Assembly (NCBI GenBank): GCA_965231165.1
Contig: OZ246421.1
Coordinates: 1,922,001-1,986,000 of the forward strand
Direction of reading: 5' to 3'
Length of the DNA: 64,000 nt
From: Micavibrio_C sp965231165
GTDB lineage: Bacteria; Pseudomonadota; Alphaproteobacteria; Micavibrionales; Micavibrionaceae
Both the position numbers and the translations under genes were made by a program. Under the pieces are notes generated by a model, which had not been told where the DNA came from, ran no database searches, and saw only the letters and a program-made list of their open reading frames with translations. Positions 17,219-25,799 of this stretch are shown here, piece by piece (the stretch's first letter is position 1; each line of letters starts with the position of its first letter).

Positions 17219-18079
17219 CTAAAGAAGCTCCCTCTGTCCGGCGATTTCACGGCGGCGCTGCAGGAGCATTAAAATTTCGGCAGCTGTTTCCTCAACAGAG
17301 CGACGCGTCACATCGATAACAGGCCAGCCTTGCCGGGTAAAAAATTTCCGCGCTTCGAGGATTTCATTTTCGACGCGTTCGGGGTCTAGATAAGTATTGT
17401 TATCATGATGATGGCCGCCGGTATCCGCCTTCAGGCGGTTACGGCGCAGATGGATCAGACGGTCCGGATTCTCGGTGAGCCCAACGAAGACAGGCCCGCG
17501 CAACTGCAATACCTTGTCCGGGATCGGAATTCCCGGCACATAGGGAATATTGGCCGCCCTGACGCCTTGACGCGCAAGGAAGATGCAGGTCGGCGTCTTG
17601 GAAGTGCGCGATACGCCCACCAGCACCACATCGGCCTCGTCAATGCCGTCATAATTCTGGCCGTCATCGAATGAGAGTGCAAAATCAACCGCGTCCATGC
17701 GTTTGAAATAGGCGTCATCAAGCGCGTGTTGCAAGCCGGGAATGCCCTTGCTCGGAAGACCGGTATAGGAAGAGAGCGCCTTGATAATATGGTCCATCAC
17801 CGGAATGCAGGGCACGTGCAGATCATGACAGGCCTTTTGTAAACGCTTGCGCTGCTCACTATCAACCAGCGTAAACAGCACGGGGCCGGGATTATCGTGA
17901 ATATCTTCAATTACCCGCTCCAGCTGTTTTTCGGAACGCACCAGTGGCCAGAAGCGCTCCACCGGGTCGATATCGTCGAATTGCGACAGGCAGGCCCGCG
18001 CCAGTCCCTGCAGCGTGACACCGGTCGCATCGGAAACGAGGTGCATGTAGAAATGCCGTTTTGGTTCCGTCTTTTTCAT
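17219..18079 (-). CDS. ppsR: Pyruvate, phosphate dikinase regulatory protein (DUF299 kinase/phosphorylase)
   Basis: 286 residues. It opens with HLVSDATGVTLQGLARACL, typical of the family, and carries the P-loop-like GVSRTSKTPTCIFLA at ~152-166 and IPYVPGIPIP. Members are bifunctional: they phosphorylate (using ADP) and dephosphorylate a Thr of PPDK or PEP synthase. Position next to the replication origin is usual in alphaproteobacteria. Which of the two targets this organism has cannot be told from the window. Confidence 0.94.
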   Translation of the reverse strand: MKKTEPKRHFYMHLVSDATGVTLQGLARACLSQFDDIDPVERFWPLVRSEKQLERVIEDIHDNPGPVLFTLVDSEQRKRLQKACHDLHVPCIPVMDHIIKALSSYTGLPSKGIPGLQHALDDAYFKRMDAVDFALSFDDGQNYDGIDEADVVLVGVSRTSKTPTCIFLARQGVRAANIPYVPGIPIPDKVLQLRGPVFVGLTENPDRLIHLRRNRLKADTGGHHHDNNTYLDPERVENEILEARKFFTRQGWPVIDVTRRSVEETAAEILMLLQRRREIAGQRELL

Positions 18080-18126
18080 GACGGAATCATAATGGATTAG
18101 CGGCTTAAGGTAAAAGGCTTTCCTGA

Positions 18127-19194
18127 CTAACGCACACGGGCCTGATCGGCACCGGGGAAAATCATACGGGCCAGACGGGCATCGCGGAATGGCACATTAT
18201 TCACCATCACGACTTCCATGTCATACATCAGATGGAACATGTGCGTCTGGTTGACGGGATCGTGCAGACCGGCGAAGAACGGATCGCGCATGATGGTATC
18301 GGCCAGCCCTTTCAGGTAGCACCTGCCATCAGGAAGCGTTGTCAGGGTTTCTATGTCTTCTATAGTCAGGCGACGCTCGCCAAACGGCATGGTCGTGCCG
18401 GTATGGCCAAGCAAGACATCGTCGAGGGTTTCCAGTGTTTCGTGATCGGTGCCATCGACACGCGCCTCATCGGCGTACCACTGACGGAAAGCGTAAGCGA
18501 GCGCTGAACCATCGAAGAATGCCGTCGGATCGCGTTCGAGGAAGCGTGTGAAAATCAATGCCATGTCACCCTCTTCGGAGCCGATCAGGTGACGCCAGAC
18601 ATCGGTATAACCGGCACCGCGCAATTCCCAACCCACCAGCAAAGCGACGGTATCGCAATCGGCGGCGCGTACGCGTTCGAACATCAGGGCGGCTTCCGGT
18701 GCGAATTCATCAGCGAACGCTGCCGATTTTTGTTCATGCCAAATATCGCGCAGTGCGCGTACAAGCGCGATGACAAAGGCGTTTCTGAAGTAAGGGGAGC
18801 GCCCTAGCGCCGCGGGCGCCAGTGCGTAATTATCCAGCAGCAATATCTGCTGCGTCATATCGAGATAGAAGCCACTGTTTTTAAGATCGGCGATGCCGAC
18901 CTGCCAACCTGCGCGTTCCGCTTCGACCCAAAGGCGCGAGGCCGCCGGACTATCAGCCAGCATGGCAGCCGCCCAAGCCAGAATATCTTCGCTTTGTTCA
19001 AAGGCGAAAGGAAGTTCGATGATCGCATCATAATCAAGCGCCATCGGCAGATCGACCTGCGAGAACGCGGTCAAGGCAGCGCTTCCTTCATCAGGGCGGG
19101 TCAGGTCATAAACGGCAAGATCATGCGCAAGGTTATCCGCGCCGTTGTTGCGGCGGGTATGTGTTTTTCTGCTCAGTCTGTCATCGGCCCGCAT
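18127..19194 (-). CDS. Metallopeptidase-like protein of unknown function, paralogue of the upstream gene
   Basis: About 355 residues from the ATG at 19194. This start is uncertain: the frame stays open upstream and overlaps the previous gene, and an ATG at 19326 is an alternative. No signal peptide. The centre resembles the neighbouring 459-residue protein: FAPEAALMFERVRAADCDTV here against FHPDQAVLVHRSQVADLCVS there, followed in both by WE, an AG pair, a Trp, a Leu, and DxAxxFxR. The equivalent of the neighbour's RELRRLAQH is RALRDIWHE. Both probably belong to the DUF6782 group, annotated as putative metallopeptidases; that assignment is from memory and activity is unproven. Confidence 0.7.
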   Translation of the reverse strand: MRADDRLSRKTHTRRNNGADNLAHDLAVYDLTRPDEGSAALTAFSQVDLPMALDYDAIIELPFAFEQSEDILAWAAAMLADSPAASRLWVEAERAGWQVGIADLKNSGFYLDMTQQILLLDNYALAPAALGRSPYFRNAFVIALVRALRDIWHEQKSAAFADEFAPEAALMFERVRAADCDTVALLVGWELRGAGYTDVWRHLIGSEEGDMALIFTRFLERDPTAFFDGSALAYAFRQWYADEARVDGTDHETLETLDDVLLGHTGTTMPFGERRLTIEDIETLTTLPDGRCYLKGLADTIMRDPFFAGLHDPVNQTHMFHLMYDMEVVMVNNVPFRDARLARMIFPGADQARVR

Positions 19195-19267
19195 GATGCC
19201 CCGATGTCCCCTTTCAGTCTTTACGCATATAGCCTCGCCGCGTTCGGCGAAGAAGGCTTCTTCGTCC

Positions 19268-20647
19268 TCAGGCCTTAACGGGCCGCTGGCTACGGAATTC
19301 GAGAACCGTGGCTGTTCCTGTTGCATCCTGGCGGCTGCTTTGGAAAAGGCCGGTGTGCGCCTTGCCGCGGGGCAAGGATACGATGTCTGCTTCTTGTTCA
19401 TGTTGGTCGCCAAACCGTTTGCTGTTTTTGTCTTGAACGTCTGGCTGCGACTTCTGACGAGCCCCTGAAACCAGATCAGCTTCAGAGGTTTGCAATTCCT
19501 GTTCCGTTTCACGGAAGGAACGTTCGAACTTGATAAACCACAAGAAATTAGCATTCGAGCGGTCACGAATTTCCGTAAACAGCGCATCACTCATGATCGT
19601 GTTCACGTATTGCGACAGGTAATTTTTGCCCCCGTTTTTATCGGGCTGGCTGCCCAGCGCCAAAATCAATTCGGCGGTGACCTGCGTTGACGGATTGATG
19701 TTTTCAAAGACGTAGCCCTGATAATCGGCGAGCATTTGCTGAATCAGGCGGCGGTCCTCATGACGGCAGCGTTCGGACAGGAACCAGGCCTCGAACACGG
19801 CGGCTGAAGCCTCACCATTATTGACGCTGCGGAAATCCATATAGGCCTCACGGGCAAACGCGCGCGCCAAGTCGGCCATGGAAGAATTTTCCAGTCTTTC
19901 CCAGGCGGCTGACATGCCTGCCAGCTGCATTTCCCACGCAATGCGCACCATGGATACGCACAGATCGGCCACCTGTGAGCGGTGTACCAGAACGGCCTGA
20001 TCGGGATGGAAGGTCAGCGGATGCACCAGCGCGCCGCAACGATGCTGCGCCAGACGACGCAATTCGCGGGACAGCAACAGCACCTGATCGGTTTCGTTGA
20101 GGTGAGGATTGATAAAGACGGTATTCTGACGGCGGTCATACAATGCCGTCGAGACGGCACCACCCATTACGAATTTCGTTTCATATTTGCGGGCGTTTTC
20201 GATCAGCGCCGCACCCGTGCCTGTTTTGGCAATCAGCGACAGCAGATAATCGGCATCTTCCATCATGGCAGCATCCGCAGAAGTAGCGCGGGTCATGAAA
20301 TCGGAATCCTGCAGGAACAGGGCCACGGTTTGTGCGGCACGTTCCTCGTTTTCAAAAGCGACATGGGCGTCATCGCTACTTTCCAAAACCTGCGCGGCGC
20401 GCTGCTGCAGTTTTTCGACGCCCTGCTCTATAGACTCAAGGGCGATTTGTTCTCCAAAATTCAGGGCATCGGCGGCTTCGAAACGGTCGGCTTCGTCGGC
20501 ACCCTCAAAATCCATGAAGAATAGCGGCTGGTCGCCAATGATCGTGCAGCGTACCGGCTGATAGTTATTCAGCGTATAGGCGATGCTGACCCGGCGGCGA
20601 TAGCCGAAATTGGCGTGGGTAACGTTGCTGTCGGTGGTGTTACTCAT
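19268..20647 (-). CDS. Metallopeptidase-like protein of unknown function (DUF6782-like)
   Basis: 459 residues, cytoplasmic by composition. An N-terminal half (~1-170) of unknown fold is followed by a region with NTVFINPHLNETDQVLLLSRELRRLAQH (given here in pieces: NTVFINPHLNE, LSRELRRLAQH), where the ELRR..QH segment resembles the altered zinc-site helix of DUF6782-type proteins. Then come FHPDQAVLVHRSQVADLC and WEMQLAGMSAAWERL. The last ~70 residues are polar and probably disordered. With the downstream gene it forms a tandem paralogous pair. No substrate can be inferred. I am fairly sure of the gene, not of the function. Confidence 0.78.
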   Translation of the reverse strand: MSNTTDSNVTHANFGYRRRVSIAYTLNNYQPVRCTIIGDQPLFFMDFEGADEADRFEAADALNFGEQIALESIEQGVEKLQQRAAQVLESSDDAHVAFENEERAAQTVALFLQDSDFMTRATSADAAMMEDADYLLSLIAKTGTGAALIENARKYETKFVMGGAVSTALYDRRQNTVFINPHLNETDQVLLLSRELRRLAQHRCGALVHPLTFHPDQAVLVHRSQVADLCVSMVRIAWEMQLAGMSAAWERLENSSMADLARAFAREAYMDFRSVNNGEASAAVFEAWFLSERCRHEDRRLIQQMLADYQGYVFENINPSTQVTAELILALGSQPDKNGGKNYLSQYVNTIMSDALFTEIRDRSNANFLWFIKFERSFRETEQELQTSEADLVSGARQKSQPDVQDKNSKRFGDQHEQEADIVSLPRGKAHTGLFQSSRQDATGTATVLEFRSQRPVKA

Positions 20648-20807
20648 AAGAATTCCCCAAATAAACCTGTTTTATAGGCACTGACGTCTCCGCGCCCTTT
20701 CACGTGCGTCATGGGTTTATTATGCGGGGGGATTATTAACGAGTTGCTACCAAAACCAGGGAACTTATCCCGAGGATAGTCATTTTTATCCCTTTTCTCT
20801 CAAAGGG

Positions 20808-20822
20808 TTAATGGATGTTTAA
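20808..20822. promoter_or_regulatory. CtrA-type binding site near the origin
   Basis: Exact TTAA-N7-TTAA (TTAATGGATGTTTAA) in the 254-base gap between the conserved unknown gene (20902-21531) and the metallopeptidase-like gene. Two TTATCCC sequences lie 20-45 bases to the left. In Caulobacter, CtrA sites inside the origin block initiation, so this gap may be part of the origin region or a CtrA-regulated promoter. Confidence 0.55.
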
Positions 20823-20901
20823 GGAAGGATTTCGAAACTGTTAAGAAGATCACAGTTTATGACAAATTTTAAGGATTCGGGTATAAATAACGGGTCAGGG
20901 C

Positions 20902-21531
20902 TTACTGGCCGAAAGTATCGTCCACGATCGGCATTTCCTCTATCAGCAGCTCTTCATCCGACAGGTTGACCAGACCGCTGGCCTGTACATTGACGGTTGT
21001 CTTGAACAGGGAGTCCTTAAACATCATCCTCGCTGCCAATTTGAAGTCGCCACCTTTGCGCTCGACGATATGCAAGGGTTCAAGCATTTTGCCGATGGCC
21101 TTGCGGGCGGCGGGCGGCGGCTCATCGCGCCAGAGGATGTCCTCGACGTTTTCCGTGATGATAAAGCGACCATGTTTGCCGCGCACATAGGTAAAGAAGA
21201 AGCGCACATAATCGGCGATCGTGGATTCGTTGAGCAGGATCGGCGCTTTTTCATTCAGCGCATAAATAGGTTCATTCGTCCAATTAAGCACCACAACGTC
21301 ACCGGGCTTATAAAGAATGAATTTGCGGATATTGGGCACGGTTTCATAGTCGGCCAGATCCAGGAAGCGGTAGCCCGGATAGAATTTTGGTTCCTGCGCC
21401 AGTATCGTGACCGTAGCGGGATGGAAATGGCTGCCCTTCAAGGCAGGATTGATGTCTTCCAGAACGGTTTCGCATTCCAGAAGATCCAGCTTTACAAACT
21501 GATCCGATCCGCCATCATCACTTGTATTCAT
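20902..21531 (-). CDS. Conserved protein of unknown function beside the origin
   Basis: 209 residues with no signal peptide or membrane helix. Well-formed globular sequence: YPGYRFLDLADYETVPNI, LYKPGDVVVLNWTNEPIYAL, YVRFFFTYVRGKHGRFIITE and ARKAIGKMLEPLHIVERKGG. The C-terminus is acidic. I do not recognise a family. It is the last minus-strand gene before the switch in gene direction at the proposed origin. Confidence 0.8.
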   Translation of the reverse strand: MNTSDDGGSDQFVKLDLLECETVLEDINPALKGSHFHPATVTILAQEPKFYPGYRFLDLADYETVPNIRKFILYKPGDVVVLNWTNEPIYALNEKAPILLNESTIADYVRFFFTYVRGKHGRFIITENVEDILWRDEPPPAARKAIGKMLEPLHIVERKGGDFKLAARMMFKDSLFKTTVNVQASGLVNLSDEELLIEEMPIVDDTFGQ

Positions 21532-21942
21532 TTTTATACTCCTTCTGCGTTTATAGAAACAACCGCGCCTCTAGTAAAGCCTGTGTGCGATTCGGGAGTA
21601 GAGGATATGAAATTATCCTCAGAACCCTGTGAAGATCTGCCGGTATGAAGGCAGGATAAGTCCGGGAGAAGAATTATCCCATTTTCCACTTTGGTTATCC
21701 AAAACGGTTATGAGTCTGTGCAAAACGAAAAAGCGGGGGTGTGAGAATCTTTTGTTCGGTGGTGGGCGAATCGACAGGTTTTCTCAGGATCGTGACCAAG
21801 AGATGTTGTGTGCTATTCGGTGGATCAATTTCCGTCCCCATGACTCACAGGCTCTACTAACAAATACTACCTAATAAATAATACTTTCTGATTTATGAGT
21901 GTTCTGCTTTTATGTCGCTCCGGAAAGGCTTGGAAAGTATCG
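21532..21942. other. Probable chromosomal replication origin (oriC)
   Basis: 411 bases without a gene between divergent gene runs: everything from 15 to 21.5 kb is on the minus strand, and hemE, hemH, hemJ and rho are on the plus strand. Sequences close to the DnaA box TTATCCACA are TTATCCTCA (21613), TTTTCCACT (21682), TTATCCAAA (21695) and, on the minus strand, TTTTGCACA (21717-21725), which fits TTWTNCACA. An AT-rich stretch at ~21855-21900 could be the unwinding element. In Caulobacter and Rickettsia the origin also adjoins hemE. parS and parAB lie 14-16 kb away. Confidence 0.7.
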
Positions 21943-22986
21943 ATGTCGATTAAAAAACCATTTTTGAATGTTCTTGCAGGCGAGAAGGAAGCGGTGCCTC
22001 CGGTATGGCTGATGCGCCAGGCGGGACGCTATCTGCCGGAGTACCGGGAAGTGCGCGCCAAGGCTGGCGGTTTTCTAGATCTGGTTTTCAATCCGGAACT
22101 GGCATGCGAGGTGACGCTGCAACCCTTGCGCCGCTTTGGTTTTGATGCGGCGATATTGTTTTCGGATATTCTGATTGTACCGCAAGCGCTGAATTGCGCG
22201 GTGCGTTTCGATGCGGGTGAAGGCCCGAAGCTGGAAGCGATTAATGCTGATTTCATTCAGGCGCTTAAACAGCAGAAATTTAATCTGAGCGTTTTCGATC
22301 CGGTCTATGAAACGGTTTCAAGAATTGCTGAGGGCATGGATGCAGAAGGTTTTGATCAAGCGGCCCTGATCGGGTTTGCCGGATCGCCGTGGACGGTCGC
22401 GTGTTACATGATCGAGGGCGGTGGCAGCCCTGATTTTAAAAAGGCTTTGCAGTGGATCGCTGAGAAGCCTGATGACCTGCAGGTACTGATGGATGCGCTG
22501 GCCGATGTGACGGCTGCCTATCTGATCAAACAGGCGGCAGCGGGCGCGGAGGCGCTGCAATTGTTCGATAGTTGGGCTGGTTTGCTGACGAACGAAGCGG
22601 ATTTCGAACGTTGGGTGATAGCACCGACTTGCCGGGTGATTGATCGCGTACGGCAATTCTTTCCTGATATTCCAGTTATCGGTTTTCCGCGCGGCGCGGG
22701 GATGCATTACCCGCTTTATGCAGAACAGCTGGATATACAGGCGTTAGGCCTTGATCAGCATGTGACCTTGACCGAGGCGCAAAAATATCAGGCGATCATG
22801 CCGGTGCAGGGAAATCTTGATCCTGAAATTTTAAGAACGGGTGAAAGGCTTGAGAAGGCCGCAGAAGGAATTATATCAGCCCTTGCTGATGGCCCGCATA
22901 TTTTTAATCTGGGTCACGGCATTATCAAGGAAACACCACCTGAACATGTGACACGCCTGATAAATTGCATTCGTGGAATTGAGTAA
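21943..22986 (+). CDS. hemE: Uroporphyrinogen decarboxylase
   Basis: 347 residues. The family signature PPVWLMRQAGRYLPEYR lies near the N-terminus, with FSDILIVPQAL carrying the active-site Asp, GFAGSPWTVACYMIEGGGS in the middle, QLFDSWAGLL, and FNLGHGIIKETPPEHV at the end. It decarboxylates the four acetate side chains of uroporphyrinogen III to give coproporphyrinogen III. The ATG at 21943 has GGAAAG just before it and gives the usual start (MSIKKPFLNVLAGE); an earlier ATG at 21895 lies in AT-rich origin sequence. First gene of hemE-hemH-hemJ. Confidence 0.96.
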   Translation: MSIKKPFLNVLAGEKEAVPPVWLMRQAGRYLPEYREVRAKAGGFLDLVFNPELACEVTLQPLRRFGFDAAILFSDILIVPQALNCAVRFDAGEGPKLEAINADFIQALKQQKFNLSVFDPVYETVSRIAEGMDAEGFDQAALIGFAGSPWTVACYMIEGGGSPDFKKALQWIAEKPDDLQVLMDALADVTAAYLIKQAAAGAEALQLFDSWAGLLTNEADFERWVIAPTCRVIDRVRQFFPDIPVIGFPRGAGMHYPLYAEQLDIQALGLDQHVTLTEAQKYQAIMPVQGNLDPEILRTGERLEKAAEGIISALADGPHIFNLGHGIIKETPPEHVTRLINCIRGIE

Positions 22987-22989
22987 TCG

Positions 22990-24093
22990 ATGAAAAAACG
23001 CGTCGCTGTTGTTTTGTTTAATCTGGGTGGGCCTGACAAGGCGGAGAATATTCGCCCCTTCCTGTTCAATTTTTTCATGGACAAGAACATTATCCGTTTG
23101 CCCTGGCCTTTGCGATTTGTGATTGCCACGCTGATAGCAACCCGCCGTTCGCGAAAAGAAGCGGGCGCCAGTTACGGACTTATGGGCGGCGGTTCGCCAC
23201 TACTGGCAAATACGCAGGCGCAAGCCGATGCCTTACAGGCGGCGCTGGGCAGTTATGAGGATGCAGAATATAAAACCTTTATCAGTATGCGTTATTGGCA
23301 CCCGATGACCCGTGAAGCAGCGCAGGCGGTGCAAGCGTGGAATCCTGACCGTATCGTCTTGCTGCCGCTTTATCCGCAATACTCAACGACCACAACGCGG
23401 TCCTCCTTGCAGGAATGGAATCGTGTGACCACAGAAGCCGGATTGAAAGTACCGACGGCATTGGTGTGCTGTTATCCGGAGGGGCGCGGCTTTGTCGCAG
23501 CTTCGGCCCGCAATGTGCAAGCAGCTTATGAACAGGCTTTGCACGATCCGAAAAACCAAGGTCTGCCAAAGCCACGCATTCTTTTTTCCGCGCACGGCCT
23601 GCCCGAGGACATTATTGCCGATGGTGACCCCTATCAGGCGCAATGTATCCAATCGGCGCGCGCGATTATGAAGGCAACAGAACTGACTGATGCCGACTGG
23701 CTGGTTTGTTACCAAAGCCGCGTCGGTCCGAAAAAATGGCTTTCCCCGAGCACTGGTGAGGAACTGAAACGCGCCGCTGCCGATAAGGTGCCTGTGATTA
23801 TTTATCCGCATGCTTTTGTCAGCGAACATGTGGAAACGCTGGTTGAGATTGAGATCGAATATCGTCACGAAGCAAAAGAAGCGGGCGTTCCCTATTTTGC
23901 CCGCGTACCCACGGTCAGCACTGATAAGGCATTTATCGATGATCTTGCAGCTCTAGCGGCCGCACATGCACGGCAATCAGGTATTTTCCCGGCTGGCGGT
24001 ACGCGGGCCTGTCCTTTATCATCAAAGCGTTGCTGCATGTCAGAGTGCAGTGTCACATCAGGAGAATTACCCCATGAGCGCATGGCTGCTTGA
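22990..24093 (+). CDS. hemH: Ferrochelatase with C-terminal Cys-rich extension
   Basis: 367 residues, starting three bases after hemE. VVLFNLGGPD opens the protein. The core has LPLYPQYSTTTTRSS, the metal-site His in FSAHGLPEDII, YQSRVGPKKWLSP and HAFVSEHVETLVEIEIEY. It inserts Fe2+ into protoporphyrin IX. The tail contains four closely spaced Cys (ACPLSSKRCCMSEC). Alphaproteobacterial ferrochelatases such as that of Caulobacter carry a [2Fe-2S] cluster with C-terminal Cys ligands, so a cluster here is likely but inferred. The end overlaps hemJ by 20 bases. Confidence 0.95.
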   Translation: MKKRVAVVLFNLGGPDKAENIRPFLFNFFMDKNIIRLPWPLRFVIATLIATRRSRKEAGASYGLMGGGSPLLANTQAQADALQAALGSYEDAEYKTFISMRYWHPMTREAAQAVQAWNPDRIVLLPLYPQYSTTTTRSSLQEWNRVTTEAGLKVPTALVCCYPEGRGFVAASARNVQAAYEQALHDPKNQGLPKPRILFSAHGLPEDIIADGDPYQAQCIQSARAIMKATELTDADWLVCYQSRVGPKKWLSPSTGEELKRAAADKVPVIIYPHAFVSEHVETLVEIEIEYRHEAKEAGVPYFARVPTVSTDKAFIDDLAALAAAHARQSGIFPAGGTRACPLSSKRCCMSECSVTSGELPHERMAA

Positions 24094-24520
24094 ATACTAT
24101 TTGTTGCTGAAAGCGCTGCATATTATTGCGGTGATGTCCTGGATGGCGGGCATGCTGTATCTGCCGCGATTGTTCGTTTATCATGCCGCTTCAGAGACAG
24201 GGTCTGGTCAGTCAGAAACATTCAAAATCATGGAGCGCCGATTGTTGCGCGGGATTATCAATCCAGCAATGATTGCTACATTTCTGTTCGGTGGTTTAAT
24301 GATCGCGGCCAATCCTGCCGTTATGCAGGGCGGATGGATTCACGTGAAACTTTTTCTCGTGGTATTACTGACGGTATGTCACGGGCTGTTTGCCCGCTGG
24401 CGGAAAACTTTCGAACGTGATATGAACACGCGCTCGCCCAAATTCTATAAAATCTGGAATGAAGCGCCGACCGTGCTGATGGTCGTCATTGTTATTCTGG
24501 CGATTATGAAGCCTTTTTAG
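24074..24520 (+). CDS. hemJ: Protoporphyrinogen oxidase HemJ
   Basis: 148 residues, four membrane helices. The N-terminal helix contains LLLKALHIIAVMSWMAGMLY with the conserved His, followed by LPRLFVYH; the C-terminal part has GGWIHVKLFLVVLLTVCHG and KFYKIWNEAPTVLM. HemJ, a heme-containing membrane protein, oxidises protoporphyrinogen IX and replaces HemG/HemY in many alphaproteobacteria. AGGAG lies nine bases before the ATG, which is inside the end of hemH, so the three heme genes are coupled. Confidence 0.93.
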   Translation: MSAWLLEYYLLLKALHIIAVMSWMAGMLYLPRLFVYHAASETGSGQSETFKIMERRLLRGIINPAMIATFLFGGLMIAANPAVMQGGWIHVKLFLVVLLTVCHGLFARWRKTFERDMNTRSPKFYKIWNEAPTVLMVVIVILAIMKPF

Positions 24521-24525
24521 CGTAC

Positions 24526-25395
24526 TTAATGGCGGTTGAGCAGCGGATTGGCACTGTAGGATTTCCGGTTACGCGTTTCTTCCAGAATGATGGATTCCAT
24601 CTCATCGAGGCGCAGCATGGGCGCGCCGCATTCCAGCCTGGTCCGCGTGTTTTGGGCAACCAGAAAAAGATCCGTCAGGCTGTTGTAGGGGCGTGACGGT
24701 ATATTCTGGAGTGCCAGATCTTCTGTGTGATCATCGTTCATGAAATCGGCGCCTTCGACGATCAGGCGGGCGCGATCACCGTCGGCATCATTGGTTCCTG
24801 CGGATATGTCATAGCCGTCATCCGGCAGATTAGCGAAATCGGTATCTTCATTGCGCGCTATTATCAGTTCATGGAGTGCGCGGTAGAGAAGCAGGGGGTC
24901 GTTTGCCCGGACGGTGCCCTTATCGACATTGACGCGTATGCCCTCAAGCTCGGTAACGGCCAAAGCAATGTCATTCATAAATTCTTCAAAAGCCGTTCGC
25001 ATGAATGGATGTGCATCGTATTTATCGAGGGGACTTCCTTCTGTATCGAGTAATAGCAGCGTGGCGGTGAAGGGTGCCCAGTCTTCTGCGCCCTCGAATT
25101 GGAAAGCAAAGTCCTGAATGGGATCGGGTAATACATAAACCGGGTCGATGTGCAGATCGGCCTCTTCTGAGGCGATGTCTATTTCTTCGAGGGTCATATA
25201 TTCAGCGGAATCGTTGATTACAGGTAAATTGATACAGTGTGGCAGGGCATAGGCGGCACTAAACAAATTATGCAGCGCGAAGTCTATAATATGGAAAGAT
25301 CTGGGATAGCGGCCTTCCGGGGCTTCTTTCTTAGTGAAGTCCGGGGCGGCGGGCGCTGAGGGGCTGAAATCTGTTTTCAATGATTTTGCCGTCAT
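24526..25395 (-). CDS. Hypothetical protein, convergent to hemJ
   Basis: About 289 residues from the ATG at 25395; an ATG at 25446 is also possible and neither has a strong ribosome binding site (AGGGA lies 11 bases before 25395). No signal peptide or membrane segment. Acidic protein with YMTLEEIDIASEEADLHIDP, FMRTAFEEFMNDIALAVTEL and a C-terminal LDEMESIILEETRNRKSY helix. I do not recognise a family. It runs against the direction of its neighbours and ends five bases from hemJ. Confidence 0.68.
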   Translation of the reverse strand: MTAKSLKTDFSPSAPAAPDFTKKEAPEGRYPRSFHIIDFALHNLFSAAYALPHCINLPVINDSAEYMTLEEIDIASEEADLHIDPVYVLPDPIQDFAFQFEGAEDWAPFTATLLLLDTEGSPLDKYDAHPFMRTAFEEFMNDIALAVTELEGIRVNVDKGTVRANDPLLLYRALHELIIARNEDTDFANLPDDGYDISAGTNDADGDRARLIVEGADFMNDDHTEDLALQNIPSRPYNSLTDLFLVAQNTRTRLECGAPMLRLDEMESIILEETRNRKSYSANPLLNRH

Positions 25396-25799
25396 TGGCT
25401 TATGTGTCCCTGTTTTGTTCTTTTTATGTAATTGTCTGTATTTCACAGATTCTCAGGGATCCTGTCTATATAAAAATTCAGGGGAGCGCCTTAAGTCCCC
25501 GGTATGATTCGATTTTATTTGACGATGGTGCCGGGTTTGGCTATAACCAAGCTGTCTTATCTAAGAAATTCCACCAGTACAGGGTTTAAGGGTGCGCTTT
25601 TAGCGCGCGGGCATAACGGGAACGTGAGCCCTTCAGCAGTAAGACAAAAACTTTTCCAAAAAAATACAGGCAACTTTAAGCAGACGGACTCCATTAACCC
25701 GCATAACTCAGGAACCCTTCGTTTCTTCGACGGTTTCTACATCCCTCAAAAAAATCTCCTGCGTTATACCTCCATAAAAAAGATACGGAACAGCAATTG
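25396..25799 (+). other. Long leader/promoter region upstream of rho
   Basis: About 400 bases without a convincing gene (350 if the divergent gene begins at 25446). A plausible promoter is TTCACA (25442) and TCTATA (25465) with 17 bases between, giving a ~320-base rho leader. GGGG and CCCC runs at ~25480 and 25497 can pair. Open frames here have no ribosome binding site. E. coli rho is autoregulated by attenuation in a long leader; the same is an inference here. Confidence 0.45.
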
